Assembly: GCA_947683425.1 (NCBI GenBank) | Contig: CANTUQ010000073.1 | Location: 16,149,501-16,213,500 of the forward strand | Direction of reading: 5' to 3' | Length of the DNA stretch: 64,000 bases | DNA from: Excoecaria cochinchinensis | Taxonomy: Eukaryota; Streptophyta; Magnoliopsida; Malpighiales; Euphorbiaceae | In this document: positions 54,990-64,000 of the stretch, one piece after another | How positions within the stretch are numbered: the stretch's first letter is position 1 | Layout: each line of letters opens with the position of its first letter | Translations under genes and position numbers: made by a program | The notes under the pieces: model-generated | The model's input: the letters and a program-made list of their open reading frames with translations, nothing else | Told to the model about the DNA's origin: nothing | Database searches by the model: none

Positions 54990-57480
54990 AAAAATGATTA
55001 AAATAGTGAAAATGAGTGAAAATAGGATTAAAATGAAGTAAATGGAAAGTTTAGGGGCAAAACGGTAATTTTGTAAAGAAATTGGTAAAGAGTGAGAAAG
55101 TTAGATGAAAAGTGTAAGTGTAAGGACAAAATCGTGATTTTGACAAAATATGAGGCTAAGATAGTAAATTAGTGGAAAAGTGATAAAATAAGGGCTTAAA
55201 TGTAATCTAGTGAAAATGTAAGGTTAAAAGTGGAATATGAGTGTAAAAAGGGTAAAATAGTAATTTAAAATAAGTAAATAAGGGTAAAAGTGTAAAATGG
55301 AAAATATATAAGGTTAAAAGGGTAATTAGTGAATAATGAAGGGCAAAGTGGTAATTAATGTAAAAGTGATGACATAAATGGAATTAGTGAAAAAGAGAGG
55401 ATATAGATGTAATTAAGGTAAAAGAGAGGACATGGATGGAATTAATGTAATTGTGGGGACATAGATGTCATTAATGGAAAAGATAAGGGTATAATTGGAA
55501 ATCATGGAAAAAGAATAAGAATAGAAGTGTAATTAAAGAAATAATAAGTTTAATTAAAGAATTAAACTGTAATTAGTGGATAATATGATTTAGATAAGTA
55601 ATTATACGATTAAATTGATGAATTTAATTGAGCAAGTATGATTAATGATTTAATAAGAAAAGAAAAGAAAAGTGGTATTAAGAGAAAGTAGTGGCACAAG
55701 TGTAATTATAGCAAATTGAAATAGTAAAAATTGGAATTTAAGCAAAGTGTAAAGTGCAATTTAGATGGAAGTATTATGGTAAGAATAAATTGATGAAATA
55801 TGTGGCAAATAATTAATAAATATAGTAATAGTATTTTTGTAAAATGAATCAATTAAGGTTAAGAATGTGTGTTAATATAAAGTGTAGGAACCAAAATGTG
55901 GAATTATAATATTGATAATTGTTAGTGGATTAAAGTATAAATTAGTAGATGATATGGATAATAAATACATAATTGATAATTAGTGAATAAAGGATTTATG
56001 AAGCATAGAAAATTATTGTATGAATAAATATTAAATAAATAATAATTATAACTGATTTGTGTATATATAGAGAACGTAAATGAATGTGTAATTTGAGGAT
56101 ATAATTATAAATAAGTGGCAATGAAAGATAAAGAGGCAAAATGTCAATATTTTGAATAAGTAATTCAGTGAGAATTTAATTGAAATTGATTATTATAAAA
56201 TAAAGTTGGGATTTAAATGTGAATAATGAGAAAATTGACTAATAGTGAAGCGAAGAAAATATTAATCTAGATATACTTAAGTCAATAAGGGGTGACACGG
56301 AAATGAATAGACTAATAATGTAAATAGTGATGATAATAGTAATATAAGTACAATAGAAATTAAAGAATTTGTCAGTGAGCATAATGATAGTATTAATAAA
56401 GTGAAACGTTCGAAGTATAAATCGGGAATAAATTATGAAGAGATAATTAAGAGGCCATAGTGAATTAAATTATAGTGTAAGATAAATAAATAAAAGTTAT
56501 AAAGAATTAATGAATTTGATGGTATGTTTGGTTAGGTAATAATATAGAAAGAGTTTAGTGAAAAGTAACAAGAAATGATAAATGAAGATTAAAAATGATA
56601 GATTTTAGTGTGTGAACAAGAAAGTGATAATACGAAAGGAATTTATAGACCTTTTATAATAGTAAATGTGAAAGTGAATGGAATTAAAAAGGAAGGTAAG
56701 TATTAGTAATGAGATTACAAATTGTAACGACAATACAAACAAAATGGATTAACATAATTGTTAAGGTAAATGTTTAATTGTGGTTGGAATAAATTAACAT
56801 AGGGTCTCTAAAGTGAATAATAGAAGTGAAAATAATGTCAGTAATAATAAGTATAACTTTGATTAAGAACTAAATAAAGATATAGTGATCGAATTTATTA
56901 GCATTCAAGTAACCTATTGACTGAATTGTAATGTATTCTTTCAATGATAAAATAATTCGTACATGAATAGCGATAAATAATTTAATGAAAGAGTTAATGT
57001 AGTGGAAAGTGTTAATGAAAAGGATTAGTAAATGCAAGAAAGTAAAGAAAATGTTAAATACATAAAGTAAGTCACATTAGTAAATCAATGTTTCGAATAT
57101 TGAAACAATGACTAATTGATAGGTAGTTACAGAGATAAACATAAGATTATGTAAAGGGATACTAATGAAAGTCAATTGATAAGTGATAACCGAATCGTAG
57201 TGTTATTGTGTTAAATAGTTACTAATAATAAATAAATAATTGATAATCGAATTGAATAGTTTTTAAGTAAAGTTATAAAAGTTTTAACAAGAGATGAAAT
57301 GATAAGTGACTGAAATTAAGAATGTAATAGTTAAATATCGTAAGAGTTAAAAGTAAAAGTGATAACGAAAGTAAAAGTGAAAGTGAAAGTGACAATGATA
57401 GTGAAAGTGAGATTGATAGTGATATTGATAACAGTATCGAAAATGATTAGTGGAAGTACAGTGATAGTAAGGAAAATAAA
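54990..57480. repeat. AT-rich degenerate repeats in D
   Basis: Long stretch of drifting units like AAGGGTAAAATGGTAATTT and AGTGATAAATGAA, strongly depleted in C on the plus strand. It contains a short GTGAAA run near 57355-57410. No frame is supported. Confidence 0.75.
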
Positions 57481-57621
57481 GATATTGAACCCCATAAAAG
57501 TGTATAACAAATAATTGAAAATCTTAAGAACTGATACTCCTATAATTTAAATAAAGTAAAAAGAATAATTGTGTGTGCATGCATGTGTTATTAGTGAGGA
57601 AAATTTAGGATATGTATCCAC

Positions 57622-57644
57622 CACTGGGCATTTTATGCTCAGTG
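57622..57644. promoter_or_regulatory. Hairpin near the 3' end of D
   Basis: CACTGGGCAT, loop TTT, ATGCTCAGTG; one G-T pair. Same position and CACT(A/G)(A/G)GC start as the hairpins in T and S. Confidence 0.65.
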
Positions 57645-57942
57645 CGTAGAGTGTTACTATGCGCAGGTTATAGTAGATTTTAATGTGGCCGAAGATGTAG
57701 TATCGACTTGACGAAGATATTGGCAGCAAGGATCGAGGTTTGTCATGGCATGTATACGACTGCGAAAAAGGGACACAAGGTATATAGTGTTGTTATGTGT
57801 TAGTGTATATATGGTTGTGTTTATTATTGATTTTAAAAAAAAAAATTTAGAGCTATTGAGATTCTTTAGTATCCGACTATGCATACAGTGTTGTGACATC
57901 CGGTATCCGTATCATTTACGGGTATAAGGGTGTTACAAGAAT

Positions 57943-58865
57943 TCCCAGGGGCCGTAAGCTGCCATTACTACGAAAGGTCAGAAGGATCGAAGGGGCCTCG
58001 GATATAAGGGCACAATGATGTTCAGTAAGAAAGCAATTCGCGAGATCCCATACATCAAGGAAAGCTTTGTGCCAGCTACCTCGGTATGTACCTATGCGGG
58101 AGAACTAAAGCCTCAGCGGGTGGACGGAAGAATGGTACCGAGATGCAAAGTTTTCAATGACGTCTTCGATTGGGACATTGGATTGATCAAGCTATTAGAG
58201 GGCTTTTGGAACGAAGAAATCATGACCAAGGGGACCAAGAAGCACCCGAAGAGATTATCACTGAGAGGTTAATGGCCACCCGACTGAAGGGAAAGGAGAA
58301 GATGAGAGATAAAGCTACAGAGGAGCAGGTTAAAGTTCCACAGAGGGTTGCTGCAGGGCCTCCAAAATGCCAGGACGATACTCAACTGTCGGCTACAACA
58401 TCTGCGTTGGCAGAGCAAGAAGACCATAATAATTTAGATTTTCTTTTTATGCCAAAACTCTTTGATAATGTTTATGACATTTCCAATTCCATTAATAAGA
58501 TGAATGATTTTACTTACTTGTGCGATGTTTTGGATAATTTCACCATGCACGATCAATGTCATGACTCATTCATATTTGACATTGATTCAACTGATGCCAC
58601 TCCATTTAATCTCATAACTTTGGAAAACCCAAAGGAAATCTTGATATCATCTAATGTAACTCTTGAAGAGAGGTTAACATTTGAAAGAATTTTAAAGAAA
58701 TATGAAAAAGTCTTTGCCTGGACCTATGAAGACATGCTAGGAGTTGATCGTGAAATCGTCGAACACGTCATCCCAACATGCCCTGAACATAGACCGGTAA
58801 AACCGAAGGGCATAAGACTCTGGCCAAAATGGGCAGAGAAGGTTCAAGAAGAGATCCACAAGTAG
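57943..58865 (+). pseudogene. Pol of B: GLGY (G-patch-like) region and pre-RT linker
   Basis: After D the frame continues QGP*AAITTKGQKDRRGLGYKGT, a glycine-rich GLGY motif that Tat/Ogre elements carry between protease and RT. A frame change near 58170-58270 leads to an open segment to 58865: FIFDIDSTDATPFNL, KKYEKVFAWTYEDMLG and RPVKPKGIRLWPKWAEKVQEEI, the usual lead-in to RT. A TAG at 58863-58865 stops it just before the RT core. This segment is the best guide for reading the C pol relics. Confidence 0.82.
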
Positions 58866-59760
58866 ATTGAGGCCAAGTTTCTTATTGAAGTCCAATACCC
58901 AACTTGGTTAGCCAACGTTGTTCCGGTGGCTAAGAAAAATGGTAAAGTACGTGTATGTGTAGACTATCGGGATCTAAACAAAGCCTGTCCTAAAAATGAC
59001 TTTTCTTTGCCCCATATCGAAGTTTTAGTGGATAGTGCAGCAGCTTGTATGATGTATAGATTCGTGGATGGATATGCTGGGTATAATCAGATTCTCAACA
59101 AGATAGCTAATCGAATTAAGATGGCCTTCATCACCTAGTGAGGCACATTTGCCTATAGGGTAATACCGTTTGGTTTGAAGAATGGAGGGGCAACCTACCA
59201 AAGGATGGCTATTAGGATCCTCGTCGACTTGATCGATAAGAGGTGGAGGTATATGTCAATGACATGATGATCAAGTCAGCCACTCGAGAGGGTCACTTCG
59301 AAACCCTGGAGAAGTTCTTTCGGAGGATTGACAAGTATAATCTGCGGTTGAACCCTAAGAAGTGCATCTATGAAGTTACCTCAGGAAAGCTGTTGGGACA
59401 CGTAGTTAGTCAAAGAGGAATTGAGGTCGACCTAGATAAAGTCAAGTCCATTAGGGAAATGCCAGTGCCTTAAAAAGAAAAGGATGTTAGAAGCTTCCTA
59501 GGAAAGTTGCAATACATCAGTAGGTTTATCGCCAAGCTCACTTGAATTTATGAACCGATCTTCAAGTTACTCAGGAAAGACCAGTCAGTAATATGGAATG
59601 ATGATTGTTAAAAGGCCTTCGAAACCATTAAAGAATATCTACTAAACCCCCTAGTTCTAAGACCACCTCAGCCAGTCAAGCCTCTAATCCCGTACCTGGC
59701 AATAGAAGATAGCTCTGTAGGTGCCATGATGGCTCAGGAGATGAGTTCGGATTAGAGTTT
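58866..59760 (+). pseudogene. Reverse transcriptase of B (frameshifted, catalytic Asp changed)
   Basis: RNA-dependent DNA polymerase region. Motifs in order: VPVAKKNGKVRVCVDYRDLN and KACPKNDFSLPHI (58926-59020); FVDGYAGYNQI (about 59065; family usually F-D-G-x-S-G-Y); stops TAG TGA at 59136-59141; YRVIPFGLKNGGATYQR; a frameshift near 59240; then VYVNDMMIKS (YVND codons 59252-59263), where the family has YVDD. Thumb and connection follow (GHVVSQRGIEV, SFLGKLQYISRFI) with stops near 59473, 59544 and 59610. Not functional. Confidence 0.87.
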
Positions 59761-60600
59761 GTGGTTTATTACCTTATTAAGAAGTTCCTTTCTTATGAGA
59801 TCAAGTATATTGAAAAGATCTGCCTTGCAGTGATTTGGTCCTCTAAGAAATTAAAACGCTACTTCCCTTCTTACAAGGTACAAACTGTCACTAAGAAGAA
59901 CCCTCTCAGGTACCTGCAAGAAGCTCCCTCTTTGCTAGGAAAAATAGGAAGATGGCTTCTGCTCCTACAGGAATTTGATGTTGAATATGTCACCCAAAAG
60001 ACCATTAAGGGACGTGCAGTAGCTGAATTCTTGGCAAAACACCCTATCGAAGGAGATCTATTTAAGTTTGACTTCCCAGATGAGGATGTCATACCCATTG
60101 CAGTACATGGTGCACTTGCACTTTGATGGAGCGGTTAACAGCAAGGGGGCAGAGGTAGGAATCATTCTCACAACCCTGGACGGCAAAAAGTTTCTGGTAG
60201 CCAAGAAGCTGAGATACAAGGCTACTAATAACGAAGCTGAGTATGAGGCTTGCACCTTCGGATTAGAAGCCTTGATAGTCTTAGGGGCAAATAACGTAGA
60301 GGTTTTTGGGGATTCATCACTAGTAATCAACTCGATTCGGGGTGAATGGGCCGTAAAAGAAGAGCGACTAAGGCAGTATGTGAAACACCTAAAGATGTTG
60401 AGCAGTCAGTTTGAGACATCCACCTTTCATTTTGTCCTAAGGGATGAGAATCAATTAGCAGATACACTTGCGACTTTGGTTTCAATATGGGATAATCAAG
60501 AGGGGGTAGTAATGAAGCCCATCTTGATCTCAAGTTCCAAGAGACTTAGTTTCGAGTCTAATCTAATCATGGAAATTGAAGTCATTGATGGGAAGCCGTG
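59761..60600 (+). pseudogene. RNase H region of B (degenerate plus additional RNase H)
   Basis: 59761-60126 is the connection and decayed gypsy RNase H (EKICLAVIWSSKKLKRYF, GKIGRWLLLLQEFDVEY). A frame change in 60068-60126 leads into a second, better preserved RNase H: FDGA (about 60122), NNEAEYEA (about 60230), GDSSLVI (about 60308) and ENQLADTLA (about 60450). An additional plant-like RNase H is a known mark of Tat/Ogre Pol. The acidic residues expected for catalysis are visible in this second domain. Confidence 0.83.
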
Positions 60601-61842
60601 GTACAGTGACATTAAGAGTTACTTAAAAAAGACGATATTCCCAAAAGAGGCTACTGAAAAGGACCAAAGATTGATCCGCAAACTGTCTACTCAGTTTATC
60701 TGTATAGATGGTGTGCTATACAAGCGGCAGGTCGATGGCATTCAGCTGAGATGTCTGGATGAGAAAGAGGCTGAGAAAGTCATAGAGGAAATTCATGCTG
60801 GAGTGTGTGGAGCCCATATGAACGGTTTAATGCTAGCAAAGAAGATTATGAGAAAGGGGTTCTATTGGCTCACAATGGATACGGATTGCTTAAAGTACGT
60901 GAAGCAGTGCTAATTGTGCCAACAGTACGCAGACTTGAGACATCTATCGGTTTCAGAGTTGCATAGCTTAACATCACCTTGGCCGTTTGCAGCTTGGGGA
61001 ATAGACATCATTGGAGAGACACATCTTACGGCTTCTAATGGACATAGGTTCATCATAGTCACCATAGATTACTTCACTAAGTGGGTAGAGGCTGAATCTT
61101 TTAAGAAAACTGATGCCTGGGATATGGCCAAGTTCATTGAGAAGAATTTGATATACAGATATGGTCTCTCACACCAGGTTGTATCTGACAATGGAGTGCA
61201 GTTCATGGCCAAAACTAAGAAGCTACTCTAGAAGTATGGCATTGAGCATCATAAGTCTTCTCAATATCACTCGCAAGCCAACGGGGCAGTAGAGGCTGCT
61301 AACAAGAATGTCAAGCAGATCTTGGCTAAAATGGTTCGGTGCTACAAGGATTGGCCAAAGAAGTTGCCTTTATCTCTCTAGAGCTATAGAACCACTGTCA
61401 GAACCTCTATAGGAGCCACGCCTTATTCTTTGGTTTATGGGTTGGAAGTAGTGTTGCCAGTTGAAGTAGAGGTCAAGTCTTTGAGGGTAGCCATTGAAGC
61501 CCAGATTTCGAAAGATGATTGGGCCCGACAACGATTGCAGTAGTTGAACATGTTAGACGAGAATAGGTTGCGAGCTTATTATCACAACCAGATCTATTAA
61601 AAAAGGCTCGCTCGATCATTCGGTAAGAAGGTTAGAAAGCATCCATTGAAAGAAGGAGATTTGGTCTTCAAGTAAATGAGACCAGGTGTTCCAGACATTT
61701 GGGGTAAATTCAGGCCAAAGTGGGAAGGTTCGTTCGTGCTTAAAAAGTTATTGACTAACGGGGCAGCAATTCTAATAGATAGTGATGGTAACGAGTTCAA
61801 AAAATCGGTCAACGTCGACAGGCTCAAAAGGTTCCTTGGCTA
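60601..61842 (+). pseudogene. Integrase of B (internal stops)
   Basis: Inserts the cDNA into the genome. The zinc-binding H-x3-4-H/C-x2-C region is HAGVCGAH...C*LC (about 60788-60922), with a TAA at 60911-60913 between the two cysteines. In the core, the first Asp is in WGIDIIG (about 61004), the second in VVSDNGVQF (about 61180) and Glu in NGAVEAANK (about 61285). Further stops: 61229-61231, near 61379, 61541, 61598 and 61673. The C-terminal part (GKKVRKHPLKEGDLV, GKFRPKWEGSFV) ends SVNVDRLKRFLG at TAA ~61842. The DDE residues are intact but the gene is not. Confidence 0.87.
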
Positions 61843-62922
61843 AAGACTAAAAGATCAAAAGAAGAGAATAGAAGCCCCGCGGGTCGAAAGCCGAAAAAAT
61901 GTGTTCTTGCTTAAAAATGGGCACCTCGTCAAGGTGAAAACCGAAAAAAGGCACCCTGGGCAAAAATTAAAGGCTCACAAGCAAAATATCAAATCAAGAA
62001 AACCCGAGAAGACTGATTGGAGATAGGAGTTTAATGCTTACAAGATCTGCTCTAAGATTAGATATAGCTATGCATTTTGAATCTATGTTAGATAATGATC
62101 ATGTATAGAGAAATTATATTGAAATGTACGCAATCTTTGCAAATATATAAAATGAAGGCAATTCACCTTATGTGTTCATTATCTTTTAGTTCTTTTATAA
62201 AAAGAGAAACATCATTCTTTATTGAATGCATGAAATCTGATAAACTATGCCCTGCTACTACTCTCGCAGGTCAAATGCCTAAGTCGGTGGGTCCGATTAT
62301 CAATTGCGGGACTAAGCAACCACCTCTTGTATGCACTGGTGGAAGTAAAGGAACAATCCCTAATAGATGGTATAACAGTCTTCATCGGCAGCTATTCCTA
62401 GAGGCTATGGTATCTGGAGGTAAAAGCCAAGGACAAAGGGCCACCCTAAAAGGATAGAGGATGCCTCGCAACATCTTGAGTCCCTCCGAACTGTTGAGTA
62501 CAGCGAGCTGCAATATAAAAGGTAGCTTTGTGAAGTCCACACAAGGGAATACACCCTAAAGGGCCATCCAAAGTCACTGCAGAAATAGGGAGCCAAGGGC
62601 ACAGAAGCTGATGTCCTTGTCTGCCACCTCACCCAATTTAGTAACACCTTCATCGGGAGAGGCAAAGGAGTACAACCGCTGTCGGGAAAGAAAGTGCCTC
62701 AATGAATAACTACTAATCACCCTAGGAGGGGGCTCCGATAGTAGCTTTAGCTTTTCTTGCAGCCATACCTAGAAGACAGGGGACGTTAAAATGATAAAAA
62801 AAAAAGCCGCTGGAATGGGTAGGGTCCACTCTAGGCAAAAATAAGGCACAGGGTTATGTGAAAATCCGAAAGGATGCATTTCCTAATAAGAAAAGCTAGT
62901 GTGAAAATCCACAAGGGATGCA
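61843..62922 (+). other. 3' untranslated region of B
   Basis: Non-coding. Homologous to C+ 21541-22690 (GCCCCGCGGGTCGAAAGCCG; GGCACCTCGTCA-type stretch; TAGATAATGATCATGTATAG). It ends where the antisense ORF begins. Confidence 0.7.
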
Positions 62923-63592
62923 CTACCTTTTAAAATAATGACTTACCTGGAGTAATACGGGGCTTCCAGTGAAGGCAGTAGAAGGGTCAACAGAGGCAGA
63001 GTCCAAGCTCAGACTGGTCTCGGCCAGAATCAGGGGAAGTGGGGACAGCCCACGATAGATGCCATCCACAATCCTGAAAAGCTGGAAATCACCAGTCAAC
63101 TCTTCAAAAATCACAGTCAGGTATTTAGAAAGGAAAAATAGTAGGATGACACTGGCCTAATAGGTAGGCATATCAAAAAAACCCTCAAGCACCTCGATCA
63201 ACGGTCCTAAAGCAAAAGTGGAACCCTGAGGGGCCAGTCTAGCCGCGACTGAGGGAGGAATACCTAAAAATAGTGCAGTGTCCCTTGAATGAATCAAACC
63301 GCAGCTCATGATGCAAGGTGAAGTGCCGGGAAGAAACCTCGCTCCAATAATAGCAGCAGACTCTTCAGGCAGGGGACATAACTCTTGGTAAGTGAACCCG
63401 AAAACATAAAAATGGAGGTCCCAAAAGCGGACTGCAGCTAACAGGAGGTTCTTGTCCACTCTAACTCTCCTTATAAATGTCAGAACAGAATACGGGGCCA
63501 AGGTGGTGTTTTCTCAGGTTTGGGGGTCATCCAAGAGACGGTGCATTTTAGTAAAAGTTGATGACGAGATTTTCCAAAATATCGGGGCAAAA
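62923..63592 (-). pseudogene. Antisense accessory ORF of B (plant-mobile-domain-like)
   Basis: The minus-strand frame 63501-62923 has a single TAG at 63157-63159; upstream in the same frame is a TGA near 63520. Visible motifs are LLLAAVRFWDLHFYVFGFTY and QELCPLPEESAAIIG (family pattern FWDP...F.F...EL.P..EE), then EELTGDFQLFRIVDGIYRG and LPLILAETSLSLDS. This is the kind of accessory ORF (plant mobile domain, PMD-like) that Tat-lineage elements carry next to gag-pol, often in antisense. Its role is unknown. The frame ends at CCAGGTAAGT on the minus strand (about 62943-62952), a consensus 5' splice site, so the ORF may have been spliced. C elements have lost this ORF. Confidence 0.7.
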
Positions 63593-64000
63593 TTAAATAC
63601 AAGTGGAAATAAAAAAGAAGAAAAGAGGAGAAACTTGGAAGAGGGGGGCTCTAGTTGAAATCCAAGAAGAAGAGTGCACAGAATTCAAGAGAGAAGACAA
63701 GTATTTAAAGGAAAGCCATGATCGACGAGCGTGACTGGGCCAAGGCACGGCCAGCCCGTCGGTCAACCTATTGACCTCCTGGTGGATCTTCTTCTGCATG
63801 GTTCAAGCATTTCACATGCATAAATATTTTTATGTGTATTTGTGTCATTTCAGCTTTACAAGGAAAATAATTTGATGGGTACAGTCATACACTGGAAACA
63901 GTGGGGTAAAAGTATTCAGGGGGTATTTCTAATGACCAACGGGCACGAAGGGAATGTCCGTCGCTCGGTCCATCGACGGGCAACCCGTCGGTCACAAAAA
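63593..64000. other. End of B in the window, unresolved
   Basis: No gene I can support. The GC-richer stretches 63725-63780 and 63935-64000 repeat CCCGTCGGTCA, a phrase resembling CCCGTCGGTCAG near 11800 and CCCATCGGTCAG near 12800 in the B 5' LTR. The region may therefore lie in or near the 3' LTR of B, but no LTR edge is visible. Confidence 0.4.

Larger units (their letters stand above)
52542..57937 (+). mobile_element. Solo-LTR-like insertion D, 5.4 kb
   Basis: Starts TGTAATGGCCC and ends GGGTGTTACA, with TSD AGAAT at 52537-52541 and 57938-57942. There is no PBS, no polypurine tract, no gene and no internal copy of its own ends, so a solo LTR is the best reading, unusually long. Features in order: a TATA box (53554-53560), CT-rich leader, a long AT-rich tract of degenerate repeats (about 54990-57480) and a hairpin (57622-57644). 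It splits the B Pol frame between GLDKN and the following QGP. The only alternative is a non-autonomous element with very short, unrecognised LTRs. Confidence 0.82.
11741..64000 (+). mobile_element. Tat/Ogre-like Ty3/gypsy element B, heavily interrupted
   Basis: Joining the outer pieces across three TSD-flanked insertions gives one collinear element: 5' LTR (to 13980), PBS (13982-13999), leader, gag (14713-15408 and 17778-18682), gag-pol linker and protease (51547-52541), G-patch-like region, RT, RNase H and integrase (57943-61842), 3' untranslated region and an antisense accessory ORF (62923-63592). TSDs TTGAC/TTGAT, GGTAT and AGAAT bracket the insertions. The CxxHxxxxHxxxxC gag knuckle, an extra RNase H domain and the accessory ORF fit the Tat lineage. 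Neither outer end is seen: the 5' end is obscured by LTR E, and the 3' LTR is not clearly reached. Confidence 0.85.

Overview
This window looks like repeat-rich, probably heterochromatic DNA from a flowering plant. I see no intact host gene, tRNA, rRNA or CRISPR array. Nearly every base belongs to Ty3/gypsy LTR retrotransposons. Lineage calls rest on plant-type gag, protease, RT and integrase motifs, plant primer-binding sites (tRNA-Asp, initiator tRNA-Met, and a Tat/Ogre-type site), TG...CA LTR ends and 5-bp target-site duplications (TSDs). Every coding region I can follow carries stops or frameshifts.

Layout: (1) 1-11000, the 5' part of a minus-strand Athila-like element 'A' (gag-protease, PBS, LTR). 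Its LTR is split by a 6.6-kb gag-only element 'T' (4347-10921, TSD ATATG). (2) 11001-11740, the first ~740 bp of another minus-strand LTR, 'E', apparently cut by A. (3) 11741-64000, one large plus-strand Tat/Ogre-like element 'B', exploded by insertions. Its pieces in order are: 5' LTR to 13980, PBS, leader, gag part 1, solo LTR 'S' (15409-17777, TSD TTGAC/TTGAT), gag part 2, a nested 32.9-kb insertion, protease, a 5.4-kb apparent solo LTR 'D' (52542-57937, TSD AGAAT), then RT, RNase H and integrase, and finally an antisense accessory ORF near the window end.

The 32.9-kb insertion is plus-strand element 'C+' (18683-51541, TSD GGTAT), a non-autonomous relative of B with a capsid-less gag and most of pol deleted. 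Its 5' LTR is reduced to ~66 bp. C+ is itself split inside its 3' minisatellite by 'C-' (24978-46520), a minus-strand LTR-internal-LTR-internal-LTR tandem of the same family (TSD ATTAT/ATTAC). After that insertion a 1,074-bp segment spanning the C- end and C+ DNA was tandemly duplicated.

The most unusual signals are: a 72-bp-period palindrome array against the TATA box of A; CpG-rich palindrome arrays in the LTRs of T and S; an RT fragment duplicated in inverted orientation in all three C internal regions; a hairpin shared near the 3' ends of three LTR families; a partial copy of the PBS within U5; and paired GGACCAATGTCC motifs at a similar place in related LTRs. I saw no defence system, gene cluster or other cellular system.
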